A DNA stretch of 64,000 bases from an uncultured Spartobacteria bacterium (GCA_903919125.1 CAIXGS010000024.1:1-64000); one strand, 5' to 3'. Numbered from the stretch's first letter, positions 1-10,855 are shown. Made by a program: numbers and translations. The notes: generated from the sequence alone by a model not told the origin.

Positions 1-11
1 TCTTCTCTCCC

Positions 12-90
12 GGGAACGCGGAGCCCTAGCTCCGCTTTGACGCCCCAAAAGCTCGGACAGGCATTGCGGAGCTGGGGCTCCGCGCTCCCA
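12..90. repeat. Long imperfect palindrome
   Basis: Arms at 17-35 and 66-84 pair over 19 bases with a single G-T wobble, and the stem extends outward through 12-15 and 86-89 after one mismatch. The 30-base centre (36-65) is unpaired. The arms are built on GCGGAGC/GCTCCGC. It runs directly into the sequence shared with 15.8 kb, so it is more likely a dispersed palindromic element than a terminator; no T-tract follows. Confidence 0.6.
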
Positions 91-130
91 GGTGCTGAGG
101 TCTCTTGAATCATCCAGAAAACTTAAATAG
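81..130. repeat. Dispersed repeat, copy 1 (with copy at 15.8 kb)
   Basis: The stretch from CTCCGCGCTCCCA through GCTGAGGTCT, CATCATCCA and AAAACTT aligns, with a few substitutions and one gap, to 15785-15830. It lies just upstream of the histidine kinase and begins inside the right arm of the palindrome at 12-90. The function is unknown; two non-coding copies 15.7 kb apart indicate a dispersed element. Confidence 0.5.
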
Positions 131-166
131 GTGGTATAAGTCTGCCGCCGCAAAGCAAAGGGGACT

Positions 167-1279
167 ATGGAAGCGTCGAACGAACCTCAAGATGCCCTGC
201 GACTCAGCGAAGAAAGGTTCCGCTTGCTGTGCCGTGCAACTCGCGAGATCGCATTGGATTGGGACCTAAAAAGCGGCGAGATTTGGTGGTCGGATCAATT
301 CTTCTTCGCCACTCAGTATGAGAAAGGCGAGGTAAAGTGGGACTCCGATTCTTGGATGCTGCGCGTTCATCCGGAAGATCGCGTCCGTGTCCAAAAGGGG
401 CTCCATGAATTCCTGGGTTCCAGCGGAGATTGCTGGGCCGATACGTATCGTTTTCTGCGAAAGGATGGAAAGTACATGGATATGGAGAGCCGCGGTTATT
501 TACAGCGGAACCATTCGGGCGAAGCGCTTCGAATCATTGGCACAATTCGGAGGGGCACTGAGTGGCTTGCTGCATCTGTTCAAGAGGAGTTGAAAACTTC
601 CATGAATGCTCTCTCCCACGATTTAAAGGCTCCACTAAGACATATCACGTCCTTCTTGAATCTGTTGGAGCAAACCAATCGTGAAAAAGTAGACGATTCT
701 GGGAGGCGTTATCTCGATATGATTTCTGCCGCCACGAACAACCTGACACGACTGCTCGAAGGATTTTTATCCTTTTTAAGCGTGGGATTCGCACCGCTAC
801 GGCCAGTACAGACCGATCTAAACGCGCTCCTGTCGGAAGCGCGCCGTGAACTCGGGAAAGTTTGTGAGGACCGTATTTTACATTTGCTCACGCCACCCCT
901 ACCGACGATCTGGGGTGATCCAGTTCTCTTGCGGGAGGTCCTCTCAAAGCTGCTGGCGAATGCCTTGGAATCCACCAAAAAACGCCCGGTAACCGAGATT
1001 GAAGTCGGTTGCCGCAGAGCTGCGGGTGAGACCGTTTTTTTTGTCAAAGACAACGGGATTGGTTTTGATATGCAATACGCTCAGAAGCTGTTTCATCTCT
1101 TTCAAAAGCTTCATCATAAAAGCGATTTTGAAGGACCTGGGATCGGCTTAGCCTGCGTTAAAGCGATCATCGAGCGCCACGAGGGGCGAGTTTGGGCTGA
1201 ATCCACTCCAGATACCGGATCGACCTTCTACTTTTCGCTACCGAACAAGCCGTCAGTTGAGCGAGGAAGCGCCACCTGA
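167..1279 (+). CDS. PAS-domain sensor histidine kinase, soluble, orphan
   Basis: Protein of 370 residues. Residues 12-135 resemble a PAS fold-3/PAC sensor (conserved WDLKSGEIWWS start and a RVHPEDR segment). A DHp domain follows at about 140-205 with the H-box SHDLKAPLRHI, whose His is the predicted phosphoacceptor. The ATPase domain has an N-box around LLANALEST, a G1 box VKDNGIGFD and a G2 box GPGIGLACVKAI. No membrane segment or signal peptide is seen, so it should sense a cytoplasmic cue. The DHp sequence is of the phytochrome-like kinase type. The ATG is preceded by GGGGA with short spacing. No response regulator lies nearby, so its partner is unknown. Confidence 0.85.
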   Translation: MEASNEPQDALRLSEERFRLLCRATREIALDWDLKSGEIWWSDQFFFATQYEKGEVKWDSDSWMLRVHPEDRVRVQKGLHEFLGSSGDCWADTYRFLRKDGKYMDMESRGYLQRNHSGEALRIIGTIRRGTEWLAASVQEELKTSMNALSHDLKAPLRHITSFLNLLEQTNREKVDDSGRRYLDMISAATNNLTRLLEGFLSFLSVGFAPLRPVQTDLNALLSEARRELGKVCEDRILHLLTPPLPTIWGDPVLLREVLSKLLANALESTKKRPVTEIEVGCRRAAGETVFFVKDNGIGFDMQYAQKLFHLFQKLHHKSDFEGPGIGLACVKAIIERHEGRVWAESTPDTGSTFYFSLPNKPSVERGSAT

Positions 1280-1392
1280 AAGCTACGTAAAGATGCGTGA
1301 GATTAAGGGTTTCCTTAAGGTCGGGCAGGCGATCCTTTTTCGGCGAGTGGCCCATGGTTACACCGAAAAGCAAACCCCTCTTGGAAAACATA

Positions 1393-1424
1393 AAACGCCG
1401 GCCCCCTTTCGGAGACCGGCGTTT
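1393..1424 (-). terminator. Intrinsic terminator of groEL
   Basis: Read on the minus strand, a 14-base-pair stem (two G-U pairs, otherwise perfect) closes a GAAA tetraloop and is followed by TTTTATGTTTT. It starts about 50 bases after the groEL stop, past two smaller hairpins. Stem, loop and T-tract fit a Rho-independent terminator for the chaperonin transcript. Confidence 0.85.
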
Positions 1425-1427
1425 AAA

Positions 1428-1464
1428 TGAATCGCAATCGATTCAAACGAACCGCTATCGGTTC
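1428..1464. other. Two tandem tetraloop hairpins after groEL stop
   Basis: 1428-1445 forms a 7-bp stem with loop CAAT; 1449-1464 forms a 6-bp stem with loop CTAT. They are related in sequence (GAATCG...CGATTC and GAACCG...CGGTTC) and sit between the groEL stop codon and its terminator. They could stabilise the 3' end of the mRNA or be a small repeat; neither has its own T-tract. Confidence 0.55.
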
Positions 1465-1473
1465 ATTTTAGGC

Positions 1474-3117
<1,644 letters not shown>

Positions 3118-3153
3118 TTAAGAGATTTTTAGGATGGGTTGATTTTCCAGCGA

Positions 3154-3447
3154 TTAGCCGACGATCCCGAGGATGTCGTCTTCGCGAAGGATGAGATAAG
3201 AGACTCCGTCGAGCTTCACTTCCGTGCCGCCGTACTTGGAGATAATGACCTTGTCACCTTTCTTCACGGTGAAGGCGATGAGCTTACCGTGCTCATCATG
3301 CTTGCCGGTGCCGATGGCAACGACTTCTGCTTCCTGCGGCTTTTCTTTAGCCGTGTCTGGGATGATGATCCCGCCTTTTTTGAGTTCAGTTTCCTCGATC
3401 GGTTTTACGAGAACCCGATCACCGAGGGGGCGAATTTTAACGCTCAT
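3154..3447 (-). CDS. groS: 10-kDa co-chaperonin GroES
   Basis: 97 residues, full length. It caps the GroEL ring. The start [12 protein letters not shown], the mobile-loop region ([19 protein letters not shown]) and the ending [11 protein letters not shown] are all standard. It precedes groEL by 48 bases and follows dnaK by 129 bases on the same strand, so the three may share a transcript. No CIRCE element (TTAGCACTC-N9-GAGTGCTAA) is visible upstream, so HrcA control of this copy is not supported. Confidence 0.98.
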   Translation of the reverse strand: MSVKIRPLGDRVLVKPIEETELKKGGIIIPDTAKEKPQEAEVVAIGTGKHDEHGKLIAFTVKKGDKVIISKYGGTEVKLDGVSYLILREDDILGIVG

Positions 3448-3494
3448 GGTGGTCTTGTTGTACTAGGTTTGGTTTTGGGTTTCTGGATTACACT

Positions 3495-3536
3495 GTCTCC
3501 CTGCGTTGTCGGGTTGAACCGGAGACGCAGGCAGAC
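3495..3536. other. Hairpin between dnaK and groES
   Basis: Arms GTCTCCCTGCGT (3495-3506) and ACGCAGGCAGAC (3525-3536) pair over 12 bases with one mismatch around an 18-base loop. It lies in the 129-base dnaK-groES gap. No T-tract follows on the minus strand, so a processing or attenuating structure is as likely as a terminator. Confidence 0.45.
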
Positions 3537-3576
3537 GGGTAAAGGGGTTTGGCGTTATGCCATGCGGACAATGCGT

Positions 3577-5514
3577 TTAGGAATGCTTCTTCTTATCGTC
3601 ATCGACGACTTCGAACTCCGCGTCCACCACGTCACTCTTACCGTCCTTTTTCGCGGAGGCGCTTGCCGCTCCGGTGGCATGGTCTTCCGAAGCGGGGGCC
3701 GCTCCGGCGTGCTTGTAAAGTTCTTCGCTGACAGCCTGGAATTGATTCTGCAAATCCGTGTACGCGGTCTTGATCGCTTCCACATCGCTCCCCTTTAGTG
3801 CGGAACGAACTGTTTCGACGGCCTTCTCAATACCCGTACGCTTGTCTTCGGGAAGTTTATCTCCCAAATCCTTAATCTGCTTCTCGCACTGGTAAGCAAG
3901 GTTGTCCGCGTTATTGCGCACCTCGGCTGATTCGCGCGCCAATCGGTCTTCTTCGGCGTGTGCCTCGGCCTCGCGCTGCATACGCTCAACCTCTTCTTTG
4001 CTCAAGCCGCTCGAACCGGTGATGGAGATTTTCTGCTCCTTACCCGTTCCGAGATCCTTGGCCGAAACATGGAGAATGCCGTTCACGTCGATGTCAAAGG
4101 TGACCTCAATCTGCGGCACTCCCCGAGGAGCTGGTGGGATACCATCGAGCTTGAACGTGCCGAGCTGCTTGTTGTCGCGGCTCATGCTGCGCTCTCCCTG
4201 CAACGCCACGATTTCAACACCGGGCTGGTTTTCCGAGTAGGTGGAGAAAATCTGCGCCTTGCGAGTTGGGATCGTCGTATTGCGCGGAATCATCGGGGTT
4301 GCGACACCACCGGCGGTCTCAATTGCCAACGTCAGCGGCGTGACATCCAGAAGCAAAACGTCCTTAACGTCACCGCGCAGCACGCCACCTTGAATCGCAG
4401 CGCCCACGGCGACCACTTCATCCGGGTTCACGCCCTTGTGAGGTTCCTTGCCGATGATGTTGCGCGCGGTCTCAATGACCTTGGGCATACGGGTCATCCC
4501 GCCCACGAGGACGAGTTCGTCGACGTCTTTCTCCGCGAGCTTGGCATCCGCCAAACAGGCGCGGACGGGCTTCATCGTGCGCTCAAAAAGATCGTCCGTG
4601 AGCTGCTCTAACTTCGAGCGGGAAAGCGCCTTCTGAATGTGCTTAGGCCCGGTCTGATCAGCCGTAATAAACGGAAGGTTGATTTCGTACTGTTGCGAGG
4701 ACGAAAGCGCGATCTTCGCCTTTTCCGATTCCTCTTTAACGCGCTGAATGGCGTCAGGTTGCTTGGAGAGATCGATGCCAGTGTCCGCCTTGAACTCGTT
4801 GGTAACCCAATCCATGAGCCGGTTGTCCCAGTCATCGCCGCCGAGGTGCGTATCGCCGTTGGTGGCACGCACTTCAAAAACGCCGTCGCCGATTTCCAGC
4901 ACCGAGATATCGAAGGTACCGCCGCCGAGGTCGTACACCGCGATTTTCTCGTCCTTCTTTTTGTCGAGCCCGTAAGCGAGAGATGCCGCTGTAGGTTCGT
5001 TGATGATGCGCAACACTTCGAGGCCGGCAATCTTGCCCGCATCCTTGGTCGCGTTACGCTGTGAATCGTTGAAGTACGCAGGAACGGTGATGACCGCTTG
5101 GGTGATGGTTTCGCCGAGTTTAGCTTCGGCGTCCGCCTTAAGCTTGCTCAGGATCATTGCGCTGATTTCGGGCGGAGAGTAAGTGCGGGTTTCGCCACCG
5201 ACGGTCACTTGGATGTGAGCGTCGCCATTGGGCGCTTTGACGACGTTGTACGGGATGCGCTTGAGCTCATCCTGGACCTCGTCAAATTTGCGGCCCATGA
5301 AGCGCTTGACGGAAAAGATGGTGTTTTGCGCGTTGGTGATGCCTTGACGCTTGGCGGCCTGACCCACCACGCGTTCGCCGGTTTTAGTAAATGCCACGAT
5401 CGACGGTGTCGTGCGTGCGCCTTCGCTGTTTTCGAGCACCACGGGTTCCCCGCCTTCCATGACTGCCATGCAAGAGTTGGTGGTGCCGAGGTCGATGCCT
5501 AGAATTTTTGCCAT
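3577..5514 (-). CDS. dnaK: Chaperone protein DnaK (Hsp70)
   Basis: 645 residues from the ATG at 5514. ATP-dependent cytoplasmic chaperone that works with DnaJ and GrpE, neither of which is in this window. The nucleotide-binding domain begins [13 protein letters not shown] and contains [13 protein letters not shown] and [10 protein letters not shown]. The linker is [11 protein letters not shown]. The substrate-binding domain and helical lid follow, ending in the acidic [13 protein letters not shown]. The frame stays open upstream to 5763, but only via a TTG and with residues that look like no DnaK, so 5514 is chosen. Tandem TTTTGGC motifs lie 160-210 bases upstream. Confidence 0.97.
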   Translation of the reverse strand: MAKILGIDLGTTNSCMAVMEGGEPVVLENSEGARTTPSIVAFTKTGERVVGQAAKRQGITNAQNTIFSVKRFMGRKFDEVQDELKRIPYNVVKAPNGDAHIQVTVGGETRTYSPPEISAMILSKLKADAEAKLGETITQAVITVPAYFNDSQRNATKDAGKIAGLEVLRIINEPTAASLAYGLDKKKDEKIAVYDLGGGTFDISVLEIGDGVFEVRATNGDTHLGGDDWDNRLMDWVTNEFKADTGIDLSKQPDAIQRVKEESEKAKIALSSSQQYEINLPFITADQTGPKHIQKALSRSKLEQLTDDLFERTMKPVRACLADAKLAEKDVDELVLVGGMTRMPKVIETARNIIGKEPHKGVNPDEVVAVGAAIQGGVLRGDVKDVLLLDVTPLTLAIETAGGVATPMIPRNTTIPTRKAQIFSTYSENQPGVEIVALQGERSMSRDNKQLGTFKLDGIPPAPRGVPQIEVTFDIDVNGILHVSAKDLGTGKEQKISITGSSGLSKEEVERMQREAEAHAEEDRLARESAEVRNNADNLAYQCEKQIKDLGDKLPEDKRTGIEKAVETVRSALKGSDVEAIKTAYTDLQNQFQAVSEELYKHAGAAPASEDHATGAASASAKKDGKSDVVDAEFEVVDDDKKKHS

Positions 5515-5927
5515 AGGAAAGTTCGGAGTTTGGACGTTTGTATTTTCGGACTCGTAATCTGACTTGCCGGACAAAAGCAGGGGGCGGGCCATCACCAATT
5601 TAAAGCCGTAATTATCTCTAAAATAACAATTTATGGTTTTGCCGTAAAGCGAATGCACTGTGCCAAACCCAGCTTTTGGCACATGTGCGCCATTGCGGAA
5701 TGCGTCATTTTGGCGCATGTTTAGTTCGTTGCTGTACCGAACTGCGGAGCGTGTGTTCCCCAACTAAGGTGTAGTCTCCAAAACGCTGCGCATGGCCTTG
5801 CGAGACGGTCGCCGGGGGGTATTGTTTTTCAACGACTCTCCCGATTCACCCTTCAACTTTCCGCCTTTGTGCTTCAAAGCCTGTTAGCTCCTTCTTTGCT
5901 TAGTCAGTGGTCTCGTCTGACCGACGC
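5515..5927. other. Divergent intergenic region, dnaK / ABC exporter
   Basis: About 410 bases separate dnaK (minus) from the ABC exporter (plus). No gene is supported. It holds the inverted and direct repeats described at 5658-5724 and AT-rich patches (5595-5640) that could carry promoters. I could not assign -35/-10 boxes with confidence. Confidence 0.6.
5658..5724. promoter_or_regulatory. Candidate operator shared with clpB
   Basis: TTTTGGCACATGT (5674-5686) and TTTTGGCGCATGT (5708-5720) are direct repeats differing at one base and spaced 34 bases, with an inverted partial copy (TGCCAAA) at 5661-5667. The segment 5700-5724 matches 12980-13004 upstream of clpB at 20 of 25 positions. Read toward dnaK, 5700-5718 is an almost perfect palindrome (ATGCGCCA-AAA-TGACGCAT). 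A regulatory role is inferred from its presence before two heat-shock genes. Confidence 0.45.
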
Positions 5928-7847
5928 ATGCGCCACTTCCAAAACTTTTTCAACCGTAGGGCAAGCAGCCCCACAGCCATTGAGCCTGCATTGAAACCGG
6001 TCACATTTCAGGGGAAGGAATTCTCAAACCTACAACTGCTTGGCAGACTGCTTGCGCTAAGCTGGCGGTACCGTTGGGGGTGCATCAAAATTCTTGCGGC
6101 GCAGCTACTTCTATTAGGCTTAACCCTTGCCAATATAGGTTTTGCTGGGCTGGGTATCGACACGCTGCGCTATGCCGTGGATCCGTCGGTTCGCGCGCCG
6201 ACGTGGCCTGCGGCACTGACGCCCCCACCGGATTGGCCGGCAATGAAGGTTCTGGAGGGAATTGCCTTTGCCATACTACTGCTCTCCCTAGTGCGGTTCG
6301 CTCTCGGATATTTTAACGGGATTTGGTTTGGAGAACTGCTCCAAGGACAGCTTGTCGTGGATCTCCGAGCGGAGTGCTACGACAAACTGCAACGGCTCAA
6401 CTTTCGGTTTTTCGACTCAAACTCCAGCAGTTCACTCATCAATCGCATTGGTGGCGACGTCCAATCGGTGCGTCTATTTATCGACGGCGTCCTCTTTCCT
6501 GTGGTGACGCTCGTCGTATCTGTGTGCGCCTCGCTGGCGTATATGCTGGCGGTTCACGTCAACCTCACACTTGCGTGCCTCGCTACGACCCCCTTACTGT
6601 GGGCTTGTTCCACACTTTTCTCAAGGGCCGCCCGACCCTCCTACAAACTGGGTAGTGAACTCTTCGACTCCTTAGTCCAGCGCCTCGCCGAAACCATTCG
6701 AGGCATTCAAGTGATCAAAACCTTCGCCCGCGAAGACGCCGAACTCGACCGCCTCAACACCGCTAACGATGCCGTCCGCGACGCCCAACATCGCATCTTC
6801 TCGCAAGTCACCACATTCGTTCCCATCACCCTCTTTCTCAGTCAGGTGAACGTCATCGTGCTGCTCGGTTACGGTGGGTGGCTCGCCGTGCGCGGTGAAA
6901 TCGGCGTAGGAACCGGCTTGGTTGGATTCGCTGCGATCCTTCAACAATTCTCCGGACAAATCGCCGGAATCGGAAACATCGCAAACTCGATGCAGCAATG
7001 TCTACGCGCAGCGCAACGCGTCTTTGAAGTGCTCGACGCTCCCATCCAAATCCATGCACCAGACAAGCCGCTACCCACGACGCCGATTCGCGGCGAGCTC
7101 GAGTTCGACGGCGTATCTTTCACCCATGCGACGGATTCAGTGCTACGGGACGTCAGTTTTAAAATTGCTCCGGGCCAATGTGTTGCACTGGTTGGCCCGA
7201 CCGGAAGTGGTAAAAGCAGCCTCCTGAATCTCATCCCCCGTTTTTACGATCCGACGCAAGGCCGAGTCTTATTGGACGGCGTGGACATTCGTGAAATGGA
7301 TCTTCTCTATCTGCGCCAGCAAGTCGGGATTGTGTTTCAAGATAGCTTTTTATTCAGCACGACCATCGCCGCAAATATTGCTTTTGGCCGCCCCACAGCA
7401 ACCCAAGAGCAAATTGAAAAGGCGGCTAAGATTGCAGCGGCCCACGACTTTATCACCGAGCTTCCGAGCGGCTACGAAACGGTTTTGGGCGAGGCCGGCG
7501 TCGGTCTTTCAGGGGGCCAGCGGCAACGACTGGCGATTGCGCGGGCACTGCTTCTTGAGCCCGCACTGCTTCTTTTAGACGACCCCACCGCTGCGGTTGA
7601 TCCGGGGACGGAGTACGAAATTGCGCAGGCCATGGAAGCCGCGATGCAGGGGAGAACGACGTTCATCATCGCCCATCGACCTGCACTGCTGCGACGCGCC
7701 TCTCTCATTTTAGTGCTCGAAAACGGCAGGATCGTGCAGTCTGGAACGCATGACGAGCTGGTGCAAATCCCCGGCTATTACCAAACAGCAGCGCTGCTCC
7801 AAGCTGATTCTGGAGAGCCTGCCAAAGCTCACCTCGCCACCACATGA
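5928..7847 (+). CDS. ABC exporter half-transporter, degenerate-site subunit
   Basis: 639 residues from ATG 5928 (a GTG at 5907 would add seven). Type IV (exporter) ABC protein: a six-helix membrane domain over roughly residues 40-360, then an ATPase domain with Walker A GPTGSGKSS (about 425), Q-loop VFQDS, signature LSGGQ and H-loop IAHRP. The Walker B end reads LLLLDDPTAAVD, so the catalytic Glu is Asp. Such a change marks the non-hydrolysing site of heterodimeric exporters. The stop overlaps the next gene by four bases, and that gene encodes the complementary subunit. The substrate (lipid, peptide or drug) cannot be told from sequence. Confidence 0.9.
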   Translation: MRHFQNFFNRRASSPTAIEPALKPVTFQGKEFSNLQLLGRLLALSWRYRWGCIKILAAQLLLLGLTLANIGFAGLGIDTLRYAVDPSVRAPTWPAALTPPPDWPAMKVLEGIAFAILLLSLVRFALGYFNGIWFGELLQGQLVVDLRAECYDKLQRLNFRFFDSNSSSSLINRIGGDVQSVRLFIDGVLFPVVTLVVSVCASLAYMLAVHVNLTLACLATTPLLWACSTLFSRAARPSYKLGSELFDSLVQRLAETIRGIQVIKTFAREDAELDRLNTANDAVRDAQHRIFSQVTTFVPITLFLSQVNVIVLLGYGGWLAVRGEIGVGTGLVGFAAILQQFSGQIAGIGNIANSMQQCLRAAQRVFEVLDAPIQIHAPDKPLPTTPIRGELEFDGVSFTHATDSVLRDVSFKIAPGQCVALVGPTGSGKSSLLNLIPRFYDPTQGRVLLDGVDIREMDLLYLRQQVGIVFQDSFLFSTTIAANIAFGRPTATQEQIEKAAKIAAAHDFITELPSGYETVLGEAGVGLSGGQRQRLAIARALLLEPALLLLDDPTAAVDPGTEYEIAQAMEAAMQGRTTFIIAHRPALLRRASLILVLENGRIVQSGTHDELVQIPGYYQTAALLQADSGEPAKAHLATT

Positions 7848-9673
7848 ACCCGCGCGCCGTCCCTCTCACCTTCGTGCGACACGATCCGGAGACCACACAG
7901 CACCGGCCCGAGGACAATGTATTCACGCTGCTAAGACGCGTATTTCAATACGCAAAACCACATCGCAAACTGCTAATTCCCTTAAGTATACACGTCTGCT
8001 TGCGGGCCGTCTTGCTGCCCGTTGGAACTTGGGCGATGGCAGCCGTCATCAATGGTCCCATCGCGCATCGTGATGCCGCGGGCGTCATTTACGGTGCGGT
8101 GGGTTTCGCACTGCTAGCCGCTCTAACCAACTTCCTTTTTCATTACCGTTACAAACTCGCGCTCCTCTTGGGGGAGGCTGTGATCCACGATCTGCGCGCC
8201 GCCGTGTTCCAACATGTGCTGCGAATGCCGATGGCTTATTTCGACAAAACCAAAACGGGGCGGATCATTGGGAGAGTCACCTCAGACATCGACAGCATCC
8301 GCACCGGCGTACAGGACGTCGTGTTTATCAGCGCGGTTCAGATCGGCCAGATGCTGGTCGCCTCAGCTTTGATGCTTTATTATGACCGCGTCTTGTTTTT
8401 ATTGGTGGCGTTGCTAGCCCCGATTGTTTGGATTTTGAACCGGACTTTCACTAAGCGGGTGACCGAGGCACAGCGTAAAGCCTCGGAGAGTTACAGCCGA
8501 ATCGCCGCTACACTCTCTGAATCTGTTAGCGGAGTGCGTGTCACACAAGGCTTTGTGAGAGAGGATGTTAATTCAGCTTATTTCCGAGATCTCGCTGCGG
8601 ATCAGGCAGGGTACAACATGGTAATGGCACGCACCTCGGCGCTTTTCCTGCCGCTTTTGGAATGCCTCACGCAGGGCTTCACCGCGCTGTTGCTCCTTGT
8701 CGGATCCTGGCGCATCCTCTCGCCCGGTTCCGGAGAAAACATAGGCGACATTGTGCAGTTTTTCTTTCTTTCAGCGCTACTTTTTGAGCCGGTAAAAAGC
8801 GTCGGCAACCAGTACGCTGCTGCCTTGGCTGCCATGGTTGGCGCTGAACGCGTCTTTCGTTTGTTGGACACGCCGCCCGCGTGGTTGGACGGCCCTGACG
8901 TGCAGCCGCTCGCCGGGGAGACAAACTCCAAGGTCGCTCCCGTCGGTATGCGCGTGGAGTTTGAAAAACTTTGGTTCGCCTATGAGCCGGGTCAGCATGT
9001 TCTGAAAAATATCAGCTTTTGCGCAGAGCCAGGACAGACGGTTGCACTAGTCGGGCATACTGGGAGCGGCAAAACCTCCATCACTAACCTGCTTGCCAAG
9101 TTGTATTTGCACGGGAGCGGCAAGCTACTTTTAGACGGAATGGAAATTAACAAGATCCAGTCCGACTCGCTGCACCGCCAAATGGGAGTCGTGCAACAAA
9201 GCAGCTTTTTGTTCGAGGGGACGGTGCTGGAAAACATCCGGTTCGCACGCCCGGAGGCGACCGAAGAAGAGGCGATGGAGGTCACGCGGCGCCTCGGGTT
9301 TGGTGATTTGATCGAGGCGTTGCCCCAAGGCATTCACACTCCAGTGGGTGAAGGCGGCACCGGACTCTCTTCCGGCCAGCGGCAGTTGGTGAACTTTGCG
9401 CGTGCGCTGTTGCTTAACCCGCGCCTGCTGATTTTAGACGAGGCAACCAGTGCCATCGACGCGCCGACCGAGGCTCGGATTCAACGCGCCCTGAACACCC
9501 TGTTGCAGGGGCGCACCAGCTTTGTTGTGGCGCACCGCTTAAGCACAATCCGCGGAGCCGACCTCATTCTGGTGTTGGAAAACGGGGAGATTGTGGAGCG
9601 CGGCACCCATAGCGAACTGCTGCTTCTTCAAGGTGTTTACGCAAAGCTGCACTCGCATTTCACTGGAGCGTAA
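7844..9673 (+). CDS. ABC exporter half-transporter, catalytic subunit
   Basis: 609 residues. It is a membrane domain plus ATPase, starting in an ATGA overlap with the preceding half-transporter. It has Walker A GHTGSGKTS (about 403), Q-loop VVQQSS, Walker B LLILDEATSAID with a normal catalytic Glu, and H-loop VAHRLSTIR. Its signature motif is LSSGQ instead of LSGGQ. In a dimer this altered signature faces the Asp-bearing site of the partner, so both deviations fall in one ATP site, as in TM287/288- or BmrCD-type exporters. The two genes almost certainly form one obligate heterodimer. Confidence 0.92.
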   Translation: MNPRAVPLTFVRHDPETTQHRPEDNVFTLLRRVFQYAKPHRKLLIPLSIHVCLRAVLLPVGTWAMAAVINGPIAHRDAAGVIYGAVGFALLAALTNFLFHYRYKLALLLGEAVIHDLRAAVFQHVLRMPMAYFDKTKTGRIIGRVTSDIDSIRTGVQDVVFISAVQIGQMLVASALMLYYDRVLFLLVALLAPIVWILNRTFTKRVTEAQRKASESYSRIAATLSESVSGVRVTQGFVREDVNSAYFRDLAADQAGYNMVMARTSALFLPLLECLTQGFTALLLLVGSWRILSPGSGENIGDIVQFFFLSALLFEPVKSVGNQYAAALAAMVGAERVFRLLDTPPAWLDGPDVQPLAGETNSKVAPVGMRVEFEKLWFAYEPGQHVLKNISFCAEPGQTVALVGHTGSGKTSITNLLAKLYLHGSGKLLLDGMEINKIQSDSLHRQMGVVQQSSFLFEGTVLENIRFARPEATEEEAMEVTRRLGFGDLIEALPQGIHTPVGEGGTGLSSGQRQLVNFARALLLNPRLLILDEATSAIDAPTEARIQRALNTLLQGRTSFVVAHRLSTIRGADLILVLENGEIVERGTHSELLLLQGVYAKLHSHFTGA

Positions 9674-9727
9674 GTTTTTCCGAAGGAAGTCCAGTGCGTC
9701 CTCTTCGCGTTACCAGCTGCAGGCTGC

Positions 9728-10009
9728 TTACTGCTTGGCGGACCGCACTTTGTCCTTCTGCTCTTCAGCGTTGGATTGGATGCGTTGGAGGTCGTAGGCG
9801 AGTTGTTGTTCGAGCTGGCCGATTCCAGCCTGGTCTCCACTCGCGGCAGCTTTGGCCATTTGATCTTTCAAAAAGAGCTCTTTTTCAGCCATTTTTGATT
9901 TCGCAATAGATTCTATTTCAGCGATTTGCTCTTTCTTTGCCGCACTCAATGCCGCTGTCGGTGAATGCTTCTCTAGTCGTTCCATCGCGAGTTCGTATGC
10001 GCTTTTCAT
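9728..10009 (-). CDS. Small charged helical protein, unknown function
   Basis: 93 residues from ATG 10009. I do not recognise a named family. It is rich in Ala, Lys, Glu and Gln with no hydrophobic segment, and it reads as one or two long amphipathic helices (AALSAAKKEQIAEIES, later QLAYDLQRIQSNAEEQ). It is convergent with the exporter, 54 bases away, and divergent from the HAD gene, whose ATG is 46 bases off. Composition and length suggest a cytoplasmic coiled-coil accessory protein. The frame opens upstream to 10186, but that part overlaps the HAD gene and is not used. Confidence 0.6.
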   Translation of the reverse strand: MKSAYELAMERLEKHSPTAALSAAKKEQIAEIESIAKSKMAEKELFLKDQMAKAAASGDQAGIGQLEQQLAYDLQRIQSNAEEQKDKVRSAKQ

Positions 10010-10055
10010 GGGGAAGTTGGTGAAAAGTTTTAGCCCTTGAGTCAACCTTCGTCTG

Positions 10056-10847
10056 ATGATTCGCCTGCTTAGCACAGATTTTGACGGTACGCTGGTTGAC
10101 CACTTCGGAAGTCCTGCGGTTGATCCAGCGCTTTTTTCGACGCTTAAAATGCTCCAATCCCGCGGGGTCTTTTGGGCCATTAACACGGGACGCGACCTTC
10201 CTTTTGTGGATGACGGCTTGCGTGAATTTGATTTTACGGTGACTCCAGACTTTGTGGTGACAGCCGAGCGCGAGGTTTTTCATCGAGGATTAACCGGTGA
10301 ATGGCAGGACTTTGGAGAATGGAACAGACGGTGTTATCAAGAGCACGATGCACTGTTTGAGTCGGCCTCTGGCTTTCTAGAAGACATCCGCCGGTTTTTA
10401 AAAACGAGTGTCCACGCCGATCCCATCTACGAAGGAGACCGTATGGTCGGTCTGGCTTCAAAGTCGGAGGCGGACATGGATTTGATCTGCCAGTTTCTGG
10501 AAACCGAGCGCGCAAAAGTCCCTGGCTTTGCATATATGCGGAACACGATTTGGGTGCGCTTCTGTCACGAGGCTTACAGCAAGGGCACCGCGCTGGCGGA
10601 GTTGGCGCGTTTAACGGACATTAGCCGATCTGAAATTTTCGCTGCGGGTGATCATTACAACGACCTCCCGATGCTAGACGGCACGCACGCGCAGTGGGTG
10701 GCCTGTCCCAGCAACGCCGTAGCTGCGGTGCAGACGGTGGTGCGCGCGGCTGGAGGCTTTGTCGCGGAAGGTCGCTGCAGCACTGGCGTCGTGGAGGCGC
10801 TCACGCATTTGAGCGCGCTGGGAGAGTTTGCCCTGCCAAGGGCGTAA
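10056..10847 (+). CDS. HAD-superfamily (Cof-like, IIB) phosphatase
   Basis: 263 residues. Motif I is the N-terminal STDFDGTLVD, where the first Asp is the nucleophile and the second the acid/base. Motif II is around WAINTGRD, and motif IV is AAGDHYNDLPML. A C2-type cap lies between about residues 80 and 180. This is the layout of Cof/YbiV-like sugar-phosphate phosphatases; the substrate is not predictable. It ends eight bases before the maltokinase-like gene, so they are probably cotranscribed, which hints at sugar phosphate metabolism. Confidence 0.8.
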   Translation: MIRLLSTDFDGTLVDHFGSPAVDPALFSTLKMLQSRGVFWAINTGRDLPFVDDGLREFDFTVTPDFVVTAEREVFHRGLTGEWQDFGEWNRRCYQEHDALFESASGFLEDIRRFLKTSVHADPIYEGDRMVGLASKSEADMDLICQFLETERAKVPGFAYMRNTIWVRFCHEAYSKGTALAELARLTDISRSEIFAAGDHYNDLPMLDGTHAQWVACPSNAVAAVQTVVRAAGGFVAEGRCSTGVVEALTHLSALGEFALPRA

Positions 10848-10855
10848 GCGGTTCT

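Noticed and set aside
3448-3576. CIRCE (HrcA) operator before groES
   Set aside because: No TTAGCACTC-like inverted repeat could be read in the gap or upstream of dnaK or clpB.
5655-5665. Sigma-54 promoter (TGGCAC...GC) upstream of dnaK
   Set aside because: TGGCAC is present on the minus strand, but the GC element is two bases too far away for a -24/-12 promoter.
5515-5763. 83-codon in-frame N-terminal extension of dnaK
   Set aside because: The only upstream start is TTG at 5763, the residues match no Hsp70, and the ATG at 5514 opens the conserved [13 protein letters not shown]. The stretch instead holds the repeated regulatory motifs.
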